This document shows, in pieces, positions 43,766 through 51,420 of a DNA stretch of 64,000 bases. The notes beneath the pieces are model-generated. The model searched no databases. It worked only from the letters and a program-made list of their open reading frames with translations, and had not been told where the DNA came from. Made by a program: the position numbers and the translations under genes. The stretch lies in the NCBI GenBank assembly GCA_944392315.1, contig CALXWH010000007.1:1-64000 (forward strand), written 5' to 3'. The stretch is from an uncultured Alphaproteobacteria bacterium (GTDB lineage: Bacteria; Pseudomonadota; Alphaproteobacteria; RF32; CAG-239). Within the stretch, counting starts at the first letter, position 1; each line of letters opens with the position of its first letter.

Positions 43766-44440
43766 ATGGTCACAAGAATAATTATTGCACGTCATGGTAA
43801 TACTTTTACAAAAGATCAGACACCGCTTAGAGTAGGTGCCGGTACGGATTTGCCACTTGTTGAGACCGAACGAGGGACAAATATCGGTAAATACTTGAAA
43901 ATGCGCACTCTTATTCCTGTCGCTGTATTTGCTGCACCGCTCAAACGCACCACTGAAACGGCCAGATTAGCAATTGCAGCTCTTGATAAAGATATTCCTT
44001 TAATCTCGGATGCTCGTTTTACGGAAATTGATTATGGTCCCGATGAGGGGAAAACCGAAGATGAAGTCATTGCGCGTATCGGGCAGGAGGCTTTGGACGC
44101 CTGGAACGCTAATGCGATTGTGCCAAACGGTTGGAATGTTTCTGTTGACGGAATTATTCAGGCTTGGAAAGATTTTGCTCATGAAGTGGAACAAAATTAT
44201 CGTGATAAAACGGTTTTGGTTGTCAGCTCTAACGGCATTATTCGTTTTGCTCCTTATTTGACAGGTAATTTTGAGGAGTTTTGTAACCAATTTAATATTA
44301 AAGTCGGTACCGGCAGCGTTTGCATCTTGGAAAAAGAAGATGGTGATAAGGTATGGACGGTTAAAGAATGGGGTACGAAACCTAAAGATAAACTCGTTGA
44401 TAAAACGGCGCCGTTGGCTTCTGCGGCTGTTCATGCTTAA
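43766..44440 (+). CDS. Histidine phosphatase-family protein
   Basis: The N-terminus IIIARHGNTF has the catalytic RHG (H10) of the histidine phosphatase/phosphoglycerate mutase superfamily, and FAAPLKRTTETA is the usual following helix with its Arg. The second catalytic His, expected in a VVSHG motif near residue 155, is replaced: the sequence reads VVSSNGIIRF. Activity may therefore be weak or altered, or this may be a subfamily with a different proton donor. Location next to kdsB suggests sugar-phosphate metabolism, possibly in the Kdo pathway. Ends at an intrinsic terminator. Confidence 0.8.
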   Translation: MVTRIIIARHGNTFTKDQTPLRVGAGTDLPLVETERGTNIGKYLKMRTLIPVAVFAAPLKRTTETARLAIAALDKDIPLISDARFTEIDYGPDEGKTEDEVIARIGQEALDAWNANAIVPNGWNVSVDGIIQAWKDFAHEVEQNYRDKTVLVVSSNGIIRFAPYLTGNFEEFCNQFNIKVGTGSVCILEKEDGDKVWTVKEWGTKPKDKLVDKTAPLASAAVHA

Positions 44441-44476
44441 AGTCTACGATTTTGAGAAACATTATTATCTTATTTT

Positions 44477-44505
44477 AGCTTCGGATAATTGTCCGGAGCT
44501 TTTTT
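44477..44505 (+). terminator. Intrinsic terminator after the histidine phosphatase gene
   Basis: AGCTTCGGA (44477-44485) pairs with TCCGGAGCT (44492-44500) with one G-U pair, followed by TTTTTCTTG. Confidence 0.85.
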
Positions 44506-44740
44506 CTTGTTGTTTGTGATGAGCGCACCATTTGACTCGTACTTGAAGCAAGATTTTGTTGGTGCTTTGGCTCTGTCTAGATAGTTTATAAGCGCGTTGT
44601 CGTATATTTTATCATTAAAATCTATTGAGCTCGTTCTGAGCGCGCTTCAATTTATGGTCTTTATATTGTGAAAGCCTTGATATCATTGAGTTACACGGTT
44701 ATTTTGTGTTTTATTTAAGGCGCTTTTAAACCTGGTATCA

Positions 44741-44809
44741 GCCCCCTCTTTGTGACTTTAGTATACATAATATATATTATGCGACAAGATGTATTCATAA
44801 AAAGGGGCC
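44741..44809. repeat. 69-bp palindromic, MITE-like element
   Basis: The 15-base ends, GCCCCCTCTTTGTGA (44741-44755) and TCATAAAAAGGGGCC (44795-44809), are inverted repeats matching at 12 of 15 positions. The centre contains a perfect 16-base palindrome, CATAATATATATTATG (44766-44781). No gene is inside. It may be a miniature inverted-repeat element, an insertion-sequence end or a bidirectional terminator. Confidence 0.5.
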
Positions 44810-44815
44810 TCAGAC

Positions 44816-44927
44816 ACTATCATAAAATTCCCAGAAATCTGCTACTAACATAAAATTTTTAGAAATGGCTCACTGTTTATAGAATTTTTAGAAATCGGTC
44901 ATTATCGTTAATCTTAAAACTCGGCTC
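44816..44927. repeat. Four degenerate 27-29-bp tandem repeats
   Basis: Units begin at 44816, 44844, 44872 and 44901. The shared core is ATAAAATTTTTAGAAAT followed by CGGCTC-like bases; the fourth unit is the most diverged. Insertion sequences of the IS21 type carry such multiple internal repeats at their ends, so this may be a relic end, but no transposase is present. Confidence 0.55.
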
Positions 44928-45248
44928 AAAAGAAAATTAAGCTATCTTTCAAAAAAAATCAAACTTCTTTCAAAAAACTCATTCCTCAAATTCTACAAAT
45001 GAAACTTCGTTATAAAAAATAAAATCCGTTTTTTCTATTTGACCGGCGGAACAATAACGAACTGCTATATTTTATTGAGTTCAAAAAACTAATTCTCTAT
45101 CTTACGCACAAATCGCGCTGTTGGTCAGTATTGCTCATCACTTATAGTATCTAACTGGAATATCTAATCTAATATTTATTTCTTCAATCTTCTTTAAGTT
45201 ATCTCTTCAACTATGTCCTTAAGAAACTTCTTTAAGATGGAAACTAAG

Positions 45249-45678
45249 TTATTTAAGTTTTATAAAATGCGCAGGATTTCCTGCCCATACTTCATTTGCT
45301 GGAATATCTTTGGTTACAACACTTCCCGCTCCTATGGTTGCATTATCGCCAATATGCACATCACCGATTATTACTGAATTGGCAAATATTTCTACATTAT
45401 TACCAATTGTCGGTGCTTTTCCATTCTTCAGGCCTATGGTTGTATTTTGGTAAATACGGCAATTTTCTCCAAATGTCGCTTCTTGAGCTATTACGACGCC
45501 TATCGGGTGTATAATTTTTAATTTTTTCTCTCTATACAGATACTTAATATAATTATATGGAATATCACAGTTTTGTCGTACTCTTTTTAATTTATCTGCA
45601 TAGTACACAAATACTTTTCTCCCCATAACGTATATTTCTCTTTTTCCATTATCGTATCTTTTTTTCTCAAAAAAACAT
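45249..45678 (-). pseudogene. Hexapeptide acetyltransferase (serine acetyltransferase-like), frameshifted at codon 3
   Basis: The body encodes a left-handed beta-helix acetyltransferase of the CysE/WcaB type: HPIGVVIAQEATFGENC, TTIGLKNGKAPTIG, VIIGDVHIGDNATIGAGS and the C-terminal AGNPAHFIKLK. The best start is the ATG at 45678, which has AGGAG just upstream and a promoter further up, but it reads only Met-Phe-Phe-stop because of a T7 tract (45675-45669). With six T the frame would be open for 142 residues and read MFFEKKRYDNGKREIY into the body, a natural N-terminus for surface-glycan enzymes. The in-frame ATG at 45626 would give 125 residues but lacks a Shine-Dalgarno sequence. Either a pseudogene, a phase-variable gene or a sequencing indel. 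Confidence 0.6.
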
Positions 45679-45710
45679 TGTAGCTCCTATTTTATTTCTC
45701 TTATATTTTA

Positions 45711-45738
45711 GATATACAATATTATTCTTCATTGTCAA
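45711..45738 (-). promoter_or_regulatory. Sigma70-like promoter of the acetyltransferase gene
   Basis: On the minus strand TTGACA (45738-45733) and TATATC (45716-45711) are separated by 16 bases, about 33 bases before the ATG at 45678. Confidence 0.5.
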
Positions 45739-45824
45739 TTTGCTCTATTTTTTTCAGCACAAAAAATTAAGACTTTACCTCATCTTAAGTAATTTTTGTT
45801 ATGTTGGTTCAGAAAGGTTTAATT

Positions 45825-46349
45825 ATGGAAGAAAAAAGCAGCAATTCTAAGCCTCTTATGGCTCGTGACGAAAATATCCTTGAAAAAAGGATAAAACTTG
45901 CTGCTCGCTCTGATTCTGCTATCACTAATCATCTTGCTTCTAAGAAAGCCCCTGCTCTTTGGAAGCGACTTTTTCTTCGGAAAACTGCACGTTACAGCGG
46001 GGAGTATTCCATTTTCTATTACATGTATAAATCTTTGTTTTTGTGCTATTTTTCTATCAAAGGTCGGGCAAGTAGAAGAGAATTTTGGGCGTTTACTTTG
46101 TTGAGCTTAATGCTTAATATGTTGTGTTTTTACTGGTTTTATGTGCGCTGTGATGACTTTGAAAAATTGCTTATCTCTCTGTCTTGGATTAGTAAATTGA
46201 CCTTTATTCCCGGAATAACCATAATTATTCGGCGTGTGCATGACTTCGGAAAATCCGGCTGGTGGTTATTTATTCCGACCTATAAAATTATCTTTTTTGC
46301 CTTTATTAAAGGGGATCAAGGTGAAAATGCTTTCGGTAAGCCCGAATAA
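45825..46349 (+). CDS. DUF805 membrane protein
   Basis: The start at 45825 is supported by AGAAAGG seven bases upstream and gives 174 residues. About 65 hydrophilic residues precede a DUF805 domain: FSIKGRASRREFWAFTLLS, IIIRRVHDFGKSGWW and the final GDQGENAFGKPE. DUF805 proteins are small inner-membrane proteins of unknown role. The pattern is well conserved. A bidirectional terminator follows. Confidence 0.88.
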   Translation: MEEKSSNSKPLMARDENILEKRIKLAARSDSAITNHLASKKAPALWKRLFLRKTARYSGEYSIFYYMYKSLFLCYFSIKGRASRREFWAFTLLSLMLNMLCFYWFYVRCDDFEKLLISLSWISKLTFIPGITIIIRRVHDFGKSGWWLFIPTYKIIFFAFIKGDQGENAFGKPE

Positions 46350-46374
46350 ATTCTTGCTCTTACCCCATAAAAAG

Positions 46375-46404
46375 AGCCCTACTCGTTTTGAGTAAGGCTT
46401 TTTC
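46375..46404. terminator. Bidirectional terminator after the DUF805 gene
   Basis: AGCC-C-TACTC (46375-46384) pairs with GAGTA-A-GGCT (46390-46399). T tails follow on both strands, serving the DUF805 gene (plus) and the hypothetical gene at 46418 (minus). Confidence 0.8.
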
Positions 46405-46417
46405 TTTCTTCTGATAA

Positions 46418-47071
46418 TTAAATATAGGCCTTAAAAGCCTCTTTTACGGTTTCATCTTTCAAGATATTCGCTTCTTCATACGTCTTTAACGTACTGAAAT
46501 AGCGCAGTAAAAACATCTCTTGTAAGATGTGCGGTTCTATCAATTTACGAGATCCATGTTCCAGCGTGAAATATTGCATATTAAAGCTCAACGGCATTTT
46601 CTTGATATCTTCTCCCACTTCATGATGGGCTGCTTTTTGCAATGTTTCTTTGATTGTTACCGGATTAAAACCGTAATTACAATTTTTTATCAGTGTCTTA
46701 CCTTTGTCCAATAATGTGCCGGCGTATATCTTTTCTATCGTTGATAGAGCCTTTCCGAGTGTCAGCTTTTTTGTTTCTATTTCTGTTTTCAGAGTGTCTT
46801 TTACACATTGAAACAAGTTGGATGACTGCAACTCATCGGTGATATTCTCCAGCAGACGGCAAATGTCATGATAATCCAGCTTTAAGATTGTGCTGAAATT
46901 GATATTATTCGCTTCCTTGCTTCCTTCGGATAACTTTTGCAACAGTTGTTGTTTGGTTTCCTCCGGCAGTTTTTCTGTTTTGGATATTTTTTCACTTACC
47001 TTTTGGTAAAACAGTGACTTTAATGCGGCGTCATCTATCACGCCAAGACGATGTGTGTAACATACTAACAT
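46418..47071 (-). CDS. Hypothetical helical protein
   Basis: I do not recognise this 217-residue protein. It is charged and helical, with Lys/Glu-rich stretches (KISKTEKLPEETKQQ, KTLIKNCNYGFNP) and no signal or membrane segment. The ATG at 47071 has no Shine-Dalgarno sequence. A better-looking start, the ATG at 47096 with AAGGAGAG just before it, is out of frame by one base; deletion of one base in the A4 or T4 run between the two would join them. The true N-terminus is therefore doubtful. Confidence 0.55.
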   Translation of the reverse strand: MLVCYTHRLGVIDDAALKSLFYQKVSEKISKTEKLPEETKQQLLQKLSEGSKEANNINFSTILKLDYHDICRLLENITDELQSSNLFQCVKDTLKTEIETKKLTLGKALSTIEKIYAGTLLDKGKTLIKNCNYGFNPVTIKETLQKAAHHEVGEDIKKMPLSFNMQYFTLEHGSRKLIEPHILQEMFLLRYFSTLKTYEEANILKDETVKEAFKAYI

Positions 47072-47097
47072 AATTGTAAAATTTTAAATTATACATT

Positions 47098-47115
47098 TTC
47101 TCTCCTTGGAGAGAA
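47098..47115. promoter_or_regulatory. 18-bp perfect palindrome over the Shine-Dalgarno site
   Basis: TTCTCTCC-TT-GGAGAGAA (47098-47115) is a perfect palindrome that contains the only Shine-Dalgarno-like sequence for the minus-strand gene at 46418. It could be an operator or an RNA hairpin masking the ribosome site. Confidence 0.4.
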
Positions 47116-47266
47116 GTTACCTAAAATAATTATTTTGCGAGTTTTTTCTTAACACCGCTGTTTGTTTTTAGTCAAGTTTTTTTTCGTGATTTTATGTTTT
47201 TTGCTTGATTTTTTTATCTCTTAGCCGTATTCCTTATATGATTTTTTAGATATGTAGGAGGCTTTT

Positions 47267-48058
47267 ATGCGACATTTTGGTTTAAAATTGTGGTCTAAGG
47301 ATTTTATTAAAAACAAAGATTTTGTCGTTTCTGCGGAAAAAGCCCTTAAAGACGGACTTTTTAATTATTTGGAACTTTTTGCTCTGCCGGATACGTTTGA
47401 GGAAACTCATCTTGAGGTTAAACAGCGCTTTAACGGTATTAAAACGATTATTCATGCGCCGCATGCCATTCAGCACTTGGATATTTCTGATCCTGAAGAA
47501 TTTGAAAACAATCGTCAGAGATTGAAATCTTCACAACAATTTGCAGATTTACTTGATGCGCCGTTCATTATCTTGCACCCAGGAATGCATCGCGGTGAAA
47601 GTTATTTGCAAGAAAGTATGAGACAATTTAAGGCTTTTAACGATAGTCGCTTAACGGTTGAAAATCTCCCCGGATATTGTTCGCAGACGAAATGCGAACT
47701 CCATGGAATTACGCCTGAAGAAATTAAACGCTTTATTCAGGAAACCAAGGCGCATTTTTGTCTTGATTTTTCACATGCTATTTGTGGCGCAAATACTTAT
47801 AACAGCGATATTTATGAAGTCTTGCAGGCCTTTGCCGATTTGCATCCGGATATGTATCATTTGTGCGACGGTGATATGCACTCTACCAATGACTCCCATC
47901 TGCATTATGGCGAAGGTAATTATGATTTGAAGAGGCTTGTTTTGCAATACACCTCCCCTGACGCATTTATTACCATGGAAACCGGTCACGGCATCCCTAC
48001 CGATGTTCAACCGTGGCTTGACGATATCACGTACTTGAAAAAACTTATAAGCGCTTGA
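47267..48058 (+). CDS. Xylose isomerase-like TIM-barrel protein
   Basis: The 263-residue protein fits the AP endonuclease 2/sugar phosphate isomerase TIM barrel: TIIHAPHAIQHLDIS, APFIILHPGMHRGES, LTVENLPGYCS, HFCLDFSHAICGANTY, MYHLCDGD and ITMETGHG, each ending a beta strand with a metal-ligand-type residue. It may be a sugar isomerase/epimerase or an endonuclease IV relative; the sequence does not decide. AGGAGGC precedes the start. Confidence 0.82.
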   Translation: MRHFGLKLWSKDFIKNKDFVVSAEKALKDGLFNYLELFALPDTFEETHLEVKQRFNGIKTIIHAPHAIQHLDISDPEEFENNRQRLKSSQQFADLLDAPFIILHPGMHRGESYLQESMRQFKAFNDSRLTVENLPGYCSQTKCELHGITPEEIKRFIQETKAHFCLDFSHAICGANTYNSDIYEVLQAFADLHPDMYHLCDGDMHSTNDSHLHYGEGNYDLKRLVLQYTSPDAFITMETGHGIPTDVQPWLDDITYLKKLISA

Positions 48059-48083
48059 TTTAAACTGGCTTTCTTAAAAAATG

Positions 48084-48124
48084 AAAACGAGGATACTTTT
48101 TTTTGTTGAGTGTCCTCGTTTTTT
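48084..48124 (+). terminator. Intrinsic terminator after the TIM-barrel gene
   Basis: AAAACGAGGA (48084-48093) pairs with TCCTCGTTTT (48113-48122) and ends in T residues. Confidence 0.85.
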
Positions 48125-48173
48125 GATGTATAATCGGAGTATGTTTTAGGATATTGCACAAAGGACGACGGTC

Positions 48174-48440
48174 ATGGGATGCTTTTTACTCAACGAATTT
48201 GGTGAAGTGATGCTGGAGCTGAAATCCGGTTTGCACTTTTGTGCGGATATGCGCTTAGAAGTTAATGAAGAAAAGCAATCCGCCGTACTTAAAAGTGATA
48301 GCGGTTCGTTTAAGATTGATTTTGTACATCCAGAGTTGATGCTGCCTTTGAAAAAAAATCGGTATCTCTTTGTGGTGGAGAGAAATAATCAATTTTATGC
48401 GATGAACAGCAAACTCGCTAAAGTCGTTTTTGTCGGATAA
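48174..48440 (+). CDS. Hypothetical small protein (88 aa)
   Basis: I do not recognise this protein. It is compact and predicted beta-rich (VMLELKSGLHFCADMRLEV, YLFVVERNNQFYAMNS), with no signal peptide. An AAAGGA sequence lies about ten bases before the ATG. It ends 14 bp before the next gene, so the two are probably co-transcribed. Confidence 0.6.
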   Translation: MGCFLLNEFGEVMLELKSGLHFCADMRLEVNEEKQSAVLKSDSGSFKIDFVHPELMLPLKKNRYLFVVERNNQFYAMNSKLAKVVFVG

Positions 48441-48454
48441 ACAGGAGTTTTTTT

Positions 48455-49840
48455 ATGAAAGCAGATATTTATAGCGCTTTTTTGACAAATAAAGTTAAAG
48501 TCTTTGCGACGCAAAAAGATGTTAAACCTTTTATTCTTCCTCGCAAAATTATGAAAAAAGCTGCACCTTTTTTAATCGCTTCGGCTATGACGCTTACCGC
48601 TTGTTCTCCCAAACAAAGTTCCGCCGAGAAATCTGCGGTTTCAGATGTTAATTATACTGAAATTTATCAGCAGGTGATTGAACAATATAACCTGATGTCG
48701 CTTAAAGAAAAAGAACCTTTTTCGCAACAAGAAATTAACGAAATGATTATCCATAATAATCCGCCGGAGTTGGTGGACTTTAACTTTAACCACTGTCCGG
48801 AAAATGTGGAAAATTTTTGGGAAATTGTTAAAAACGGTATTAAGGCTACAAAACAAATTCAACACAGCTCTCTCTTGAGCTATAAGCAAAAAAAGGAATA
48901 TGAGATTGTGGCTTATAAGATGTTATCCCAAATGTCTCGCATCAAAGGGACTAAAGATGCTATTGACCTTAGTGATTACAACAACTTAAAGACGTTTCTT
49001 TATTTTGAAAAATTACTTCGCTATGGCGATGATTATGAAAAAGTTTTAGAAAAAGACGATGGTCTTATCAATGAGCAATTTGAGTTGTTTGGTCGCTATT
49101 ATAAAGATTATGAGGCTTTGGAGAAAAAGGCGCAAAACTTTGCCGGTGTCAGAAAATTTGCTTATGAACTTTATAACAATAACGACAGATTTATGATTTC
49201 TTATCAAGACAGCGCTCAAGCAAACAAACTAAGCAAACGTGTTTTGGAAAATTGGATGAAACAACAAGATATTACCGATAAGAATTTATGGTACTTGACA
49301 ACTGTTGAAGATGACGGATTTGCAAACGCCGTTGCGTATTGGCATCGGCGCGGCAGTACACTTGAGTTAAGTTTGGGGATTGATAACCGCGGTAATATTG
49401 ACGAAGGTGATTTTTCGCCGGTTGGCGCTATTCTTATCCATGAACTTCAGCACGTTATGCAGAAAAAACCGGCTTCTGCTGAAAAACCTTCGGATAATAA
49501 ACGTACGGACGATGAAGTGTTATTTATTAGCTCAAATTTTGACGACAGTTATATTTCTGAATTAGGTCCGACGCTTTATTCTCTGGCTGTGGAAGATCGT
49601 ATTTATAAGCATATCAAAGGTATCAAAGAAGATAAAATTCTGGATTATGGAACGTTGAAATTTGGAAAAACAAAACTTAAACTTGGCGAAGTGGCGGTTT
49701 GGTTTGGAAAGATGATTGATAAATATCCCGAAAACAGCGTTGATAAACTTGTTGCAAAAGATGAGGTTTTACAGCAGCTTAATCAGTGGGGATTAGGTAG
49801 GGCTTCTGCTTTGTCTTTATCTCAATCGGTGGAGCGATAA
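48455..49840 (+). CDS. Zincin-like lipoprotein with HELQH motif
   Basis: The 461-residue protein has the zinc-binding motif HELQH at H329-H333 in the hydrophobic context GAILIHELQHVM. A lipobox-like LTAC ends a hydrophobic stretch at residues 37-49, preceded by an unusually long 32-residue N-terminal region. ACAGGAG supports the ATG at 48455; the internal ATG at 48551 would give a normal lipoprotein signal but has no Shine-Dalgarno sequence. The middle is helical and charged. A peptidase acting in the periplasm or at the surface is plausible; family not recognised. Confidence 0.65.
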   Translation: MKADIYSAFLTNKVKVFATQKDVKPFILPRKIMKKAAPFLIASAMTLTACSPKQSSAEKSAVSDVNYTEIYQQVIEQYNLMSLKEKEPFSQQEINEMIIHNNPPELVDFNFNHCPENVENFWEIVKNGIKATKQIQHSSLLSYKQKKEYEIVAYKMLSQMSRIKGTKDAIDLSDYNNLKTFLYFEKLLRYGDDYEKVLEKDDGLINEQFELFGRYYKDYEALEKKAQNFAGVRKFAYELYNNNDRFMISYQDSAQANKLSKRVLENWMKQQDITDKNLWYLTTVEDDGFANAVAYWHRRGSTLELSLGIDNRGNIDEGDFSPVGAILIHELQHVMQKKPASAEKPSDNKRTDDEVLFISSNFDDSYISELGPTLYSLAVEDRIYKHIKGIKEDKILDYGTLKFGKTKLKLGEVAVWFGKMIDKYPENSVDKLVAKDEVLQQLNQWGLGRASALSLSQSVER

Positions 49841-49923
49841 GGTGATAATTTCGGGGGAAAACTCCGGTTATGTGTGCTTTTTGCTTGCTTTTTATTTTAT
49901 TTCCATTATATTCCCTTTCTGTT

Positions 49924-50015
49924 GGAGAGATGGCAGAGTGGTCGAATGCGGTTGACTCGAAATCAATTGTACTCTTTTCGGGGTACCCAGGGTTCAAATC
50001 CCTGTCTCTCCGCCA
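49924..50015 (+). tRNA. tRNA-Ser(CGA)
   Basis: The acceptor stem GGAGAGA pairs with TCTCTCC, the anticodon loop is CTCGAAA (anticodon CGA, reads UCG), and there is a long variable arm (GTACTC...GGGTAC) as in all tRNA-Ser. The T arm contains GGTTCAAATCC, and GCCA at the end means CCA is encoded. A five-base G/C-rich terminator follows immediately. Confidence 0.97.
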
Positions 50016-50023
50016 TTTATTTG

Positions 50024-50047
50024 CCCCCTGCTCTTGGGGGATTTTTT
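50024..50047 (+). terminator. Intrinsic terminator of tRNA-Ser
   Basis: CCCCC (50024-50028) pairs with GGGGG (50036-50040), followed by ATTTTTTA. Confidence 0.85.
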
Positions 50048-50055
50048 ATATATAA

Positions 50056-50095
50056 AAAAGAGCACGGGTCTTTGTTGACTGGTGCTCTTTTCTTT
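50056..50095 (-). terminator. Terminator of the lipoprotein gene at 50106
   Basis: AAAAGAGCAC pairs with GTGCTCTTTT (50082-50091) around a 16-base loop. T-rich tails exist on both strands; on the minus strand it ends the lipoprotein gene. Confidence 0.75.
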
Positions 50096-50105
50096 TAGCG
50101 CAAAA

Positions 50106-50843
50106 TCAGAATTTCTTAATGTTCTCAAATTCTGCATAAGTTGCTTTTCCACCTAAATCTTTGGTGTTTTTCAGTTTCTTTTCGGTCATACGCCATTTGG
50201 AAGAATTCAGCTTCTTTACCTCTTTTCCTGTCATATCATACAGGGTGCAAGCGGGATAACCTTTCTTTTTTGAAATGGCAATGTAGAACGTTTCGGTCGG
50301 GGCTTTGGTGTCTTTGATGATCCAGTACTGTTCGTTTTCTGCTAATTTCGGTGTTTTCCAAACTTCCGTACCATCATAATTCCTAATATCCCATTCTCCG
50401 CTTTCTATCCACAAGAAAATCTGTTTCAGCCCGGTCAGATAGGCGTTTGTGCTGACGATGTAATCTTGTGTCGGGAAATAATATGTATTGGTGGCATAAT
50501 TGGTGCCTAAATACATATTTCCCTGCGGCATTTTTGTAAAGGTATCAAATTTACCATTTCCTAAGGGTTCTCCATCGTGGAGATAGACCTCCAACTTCGT
50601 GTCACTCACACGGCATATGATGACATTGGCATCGGCCGTGATGCTCTGGTAATACGCCGGCGTTACAATAACTCTGTCGGCTGCTTTGTCTTTGACGCCA
50701 AGCAGGACATCCTCTTTGTTTTCTCCGGGTGCCGTGAATGATACGAGGTTACCATACAAACTTGTTTCTTCTGATTTGAAACCACAGCTTGTGACGATGA
50801 TTGCTAAAAAGCTCACCATCAATCCGAATAATAACTTTTTCAT
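50106..50843 (-). CDS. WG-repeat-like lipoprotein, Bacteroidota-style
   Basis: The signal peptide ends in a lipobox (LAIIVTSC). The body has a unit resembling WG/KWG beta repeats: VLLGVKDKAADRVIVTPAYY followed by VIICRV and a GEPLGNGKFD turn. The gene at 51421 has the same pattern (LLGVKNQSGDIIIPAYA, ADVIVCY, GDPLFYEEFD), so the two are paralogues. Such lipoproteins are common in gut Bacteroidota; the leader is AT-rich without Shine-Dalgarno sequence, which also fits that source. Role unknown. Confidence 0.75.
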   Translation of the reverse strand: MKKLLFGLMVSFLAIIVTSCGFKSEETSLYGNLVSFTAPGENKEDVLLGVKDKAADRVIVTPAYYQSITADANVIICRVSDTKLEVYLHDGEPLGNGKFDTFTKMPQGNMYLGTNYATNTYYFPTQDYIVSTNAYLTGLKQIFLWIESGEWDIRNYDGTEVWKTPKLAENEQYWIIKDTKAPTETFYIAISKKKGYPACTLYDMTGKEVKKLNSSKWRMTEKKLKNTKDLGGKATYAEFENIKKF

Positions 50844-50886
50844 AATTTAAAATTTAAAGGTTCATAAAAATTGTTTATCGGAAGTG

Positions 50887-50914
50887 ATTATAACGCATAT
50901 TTTCTATTTTTCAA
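50887..50914 (-). promoter_or_regulatory. Promoter of the lipoprotein gene at 50106
   Basis: On the minus strand TTGAAA (50914-50909) and TATAAT (50892-50887) are separated by 16 bases. A TAGTTTTG sequence close upstream also matches the Bacteroidota -7 box TAnnTTTG. Confidence 0.55.
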
Positions 50915-51066
50915 CACAAAACTATACAAAATGTACAAAAAAGTTATTGACATCTTATTTCTTTCCCCTAAACTATTCAATGTTTCGCTATTATTGGGTT
51001 TATTATGAAGACTTGTTTTTCATATCCGGTAATGGTATTTGTCTAACACTTTAATTTTTTTGCCTT

Positions 51067-51351
51067 ATGAAAAAAAACGAAGTTATCGTGGCGTCGCTCT
51101 TGGGAGTCGTTGCTCTCTCCGCCGCAGTGGTTGGTTTTGTCAAACGCGATTTTGTTAGAAAGAAATTTCAGCAGGCCCGAAAACGTATCTTCGGAAACCG
51201 TGATGCGGTTGCCAATGTTCCTGATCCCGCTCCTGTGCCGGACCCCGAACCTGCTCCGAAACCCGCTCCCGAACCGGCTCCTGAACCGAAACTGGCTTCC
51301 GATGATGCAACCGCAGAAACGATGACGGCCGGTGGGGCTTCAAAAGATTGA
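51067..51351 (+). CDS. Small membrane protein with Pro-Glu-Ala tail
   Basis: The 94-residue protein has one N-terminal membrane helix (VIVASLLGVVALSAAVVGF), a basic juxtamembrane segment (RKKFQQARKRIFG), and a Pro/Ala/Glu-rich tail with PEPAPKPAPEPAPEP. Similar tails span cell walls or act as flexible stalks. No Shine-Dalgarno sequence is visible before the ATG. It lies between the two related lipoproteins on the opposite strand. Function unknown. A strong terminator follows. Confidence 0.65.
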   Translation: MKKNEVIVASLLGVVALSAAVVGFVKRDFVRKKFQQARKRIFGNRDAVANVPDPAPVPDPEPAPKPAPEPAPEPKLASDDATAETMTAGGASKD

Positions 51352-51379
51352 GTTTCGCCGGTATGATTAACAAACTTAA

Positions 51380-51412
51380 CCCCTCTAAGCGTTTTGCTTA
51401 GAGGGGCTTTTT
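51380..51412 (+). terminator. Intrinsic terminator, 11-bp perfect stem
   Basis: CCCCTCTAAGC (51380-51390) pairs perfectly with GCTTAGAGGGG (51396-51406), followed by CTTTTTTT. Confidence 0.92.
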
Positions 51413-51420
51413 TGTGTTAC

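Larger units (their letters stand above)
44506..45248. other. Gene-free stretch with degraded coding and repeat remnants
   Basis: No intact gene is visible in about 740 bp. On the minus strand around 44480-44686 two short frames look like a broken coding sequence: a 23-codon frame from the ATG at 44686 (starting MISRLSQYKDHK) and, after a frameshift, a frame containing DKIYDNALINYLDRAKAP. The middle holds a palindromic element and degenerate tandem repeats (listed separately). The rest, 44930-45248, is very AT-rich with repeated CTTTCAAAAAA motifs. The block looks like decayed mobile or imported DNA. Confidence 0.5.

Noticed and set aside
44816-44927. Short tandem repeats that could suggest a CRISPR array
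   Set aside because: Units are 27-29 bp head to tail with no unique spacers, they are degenerate, and no cas gene is near.
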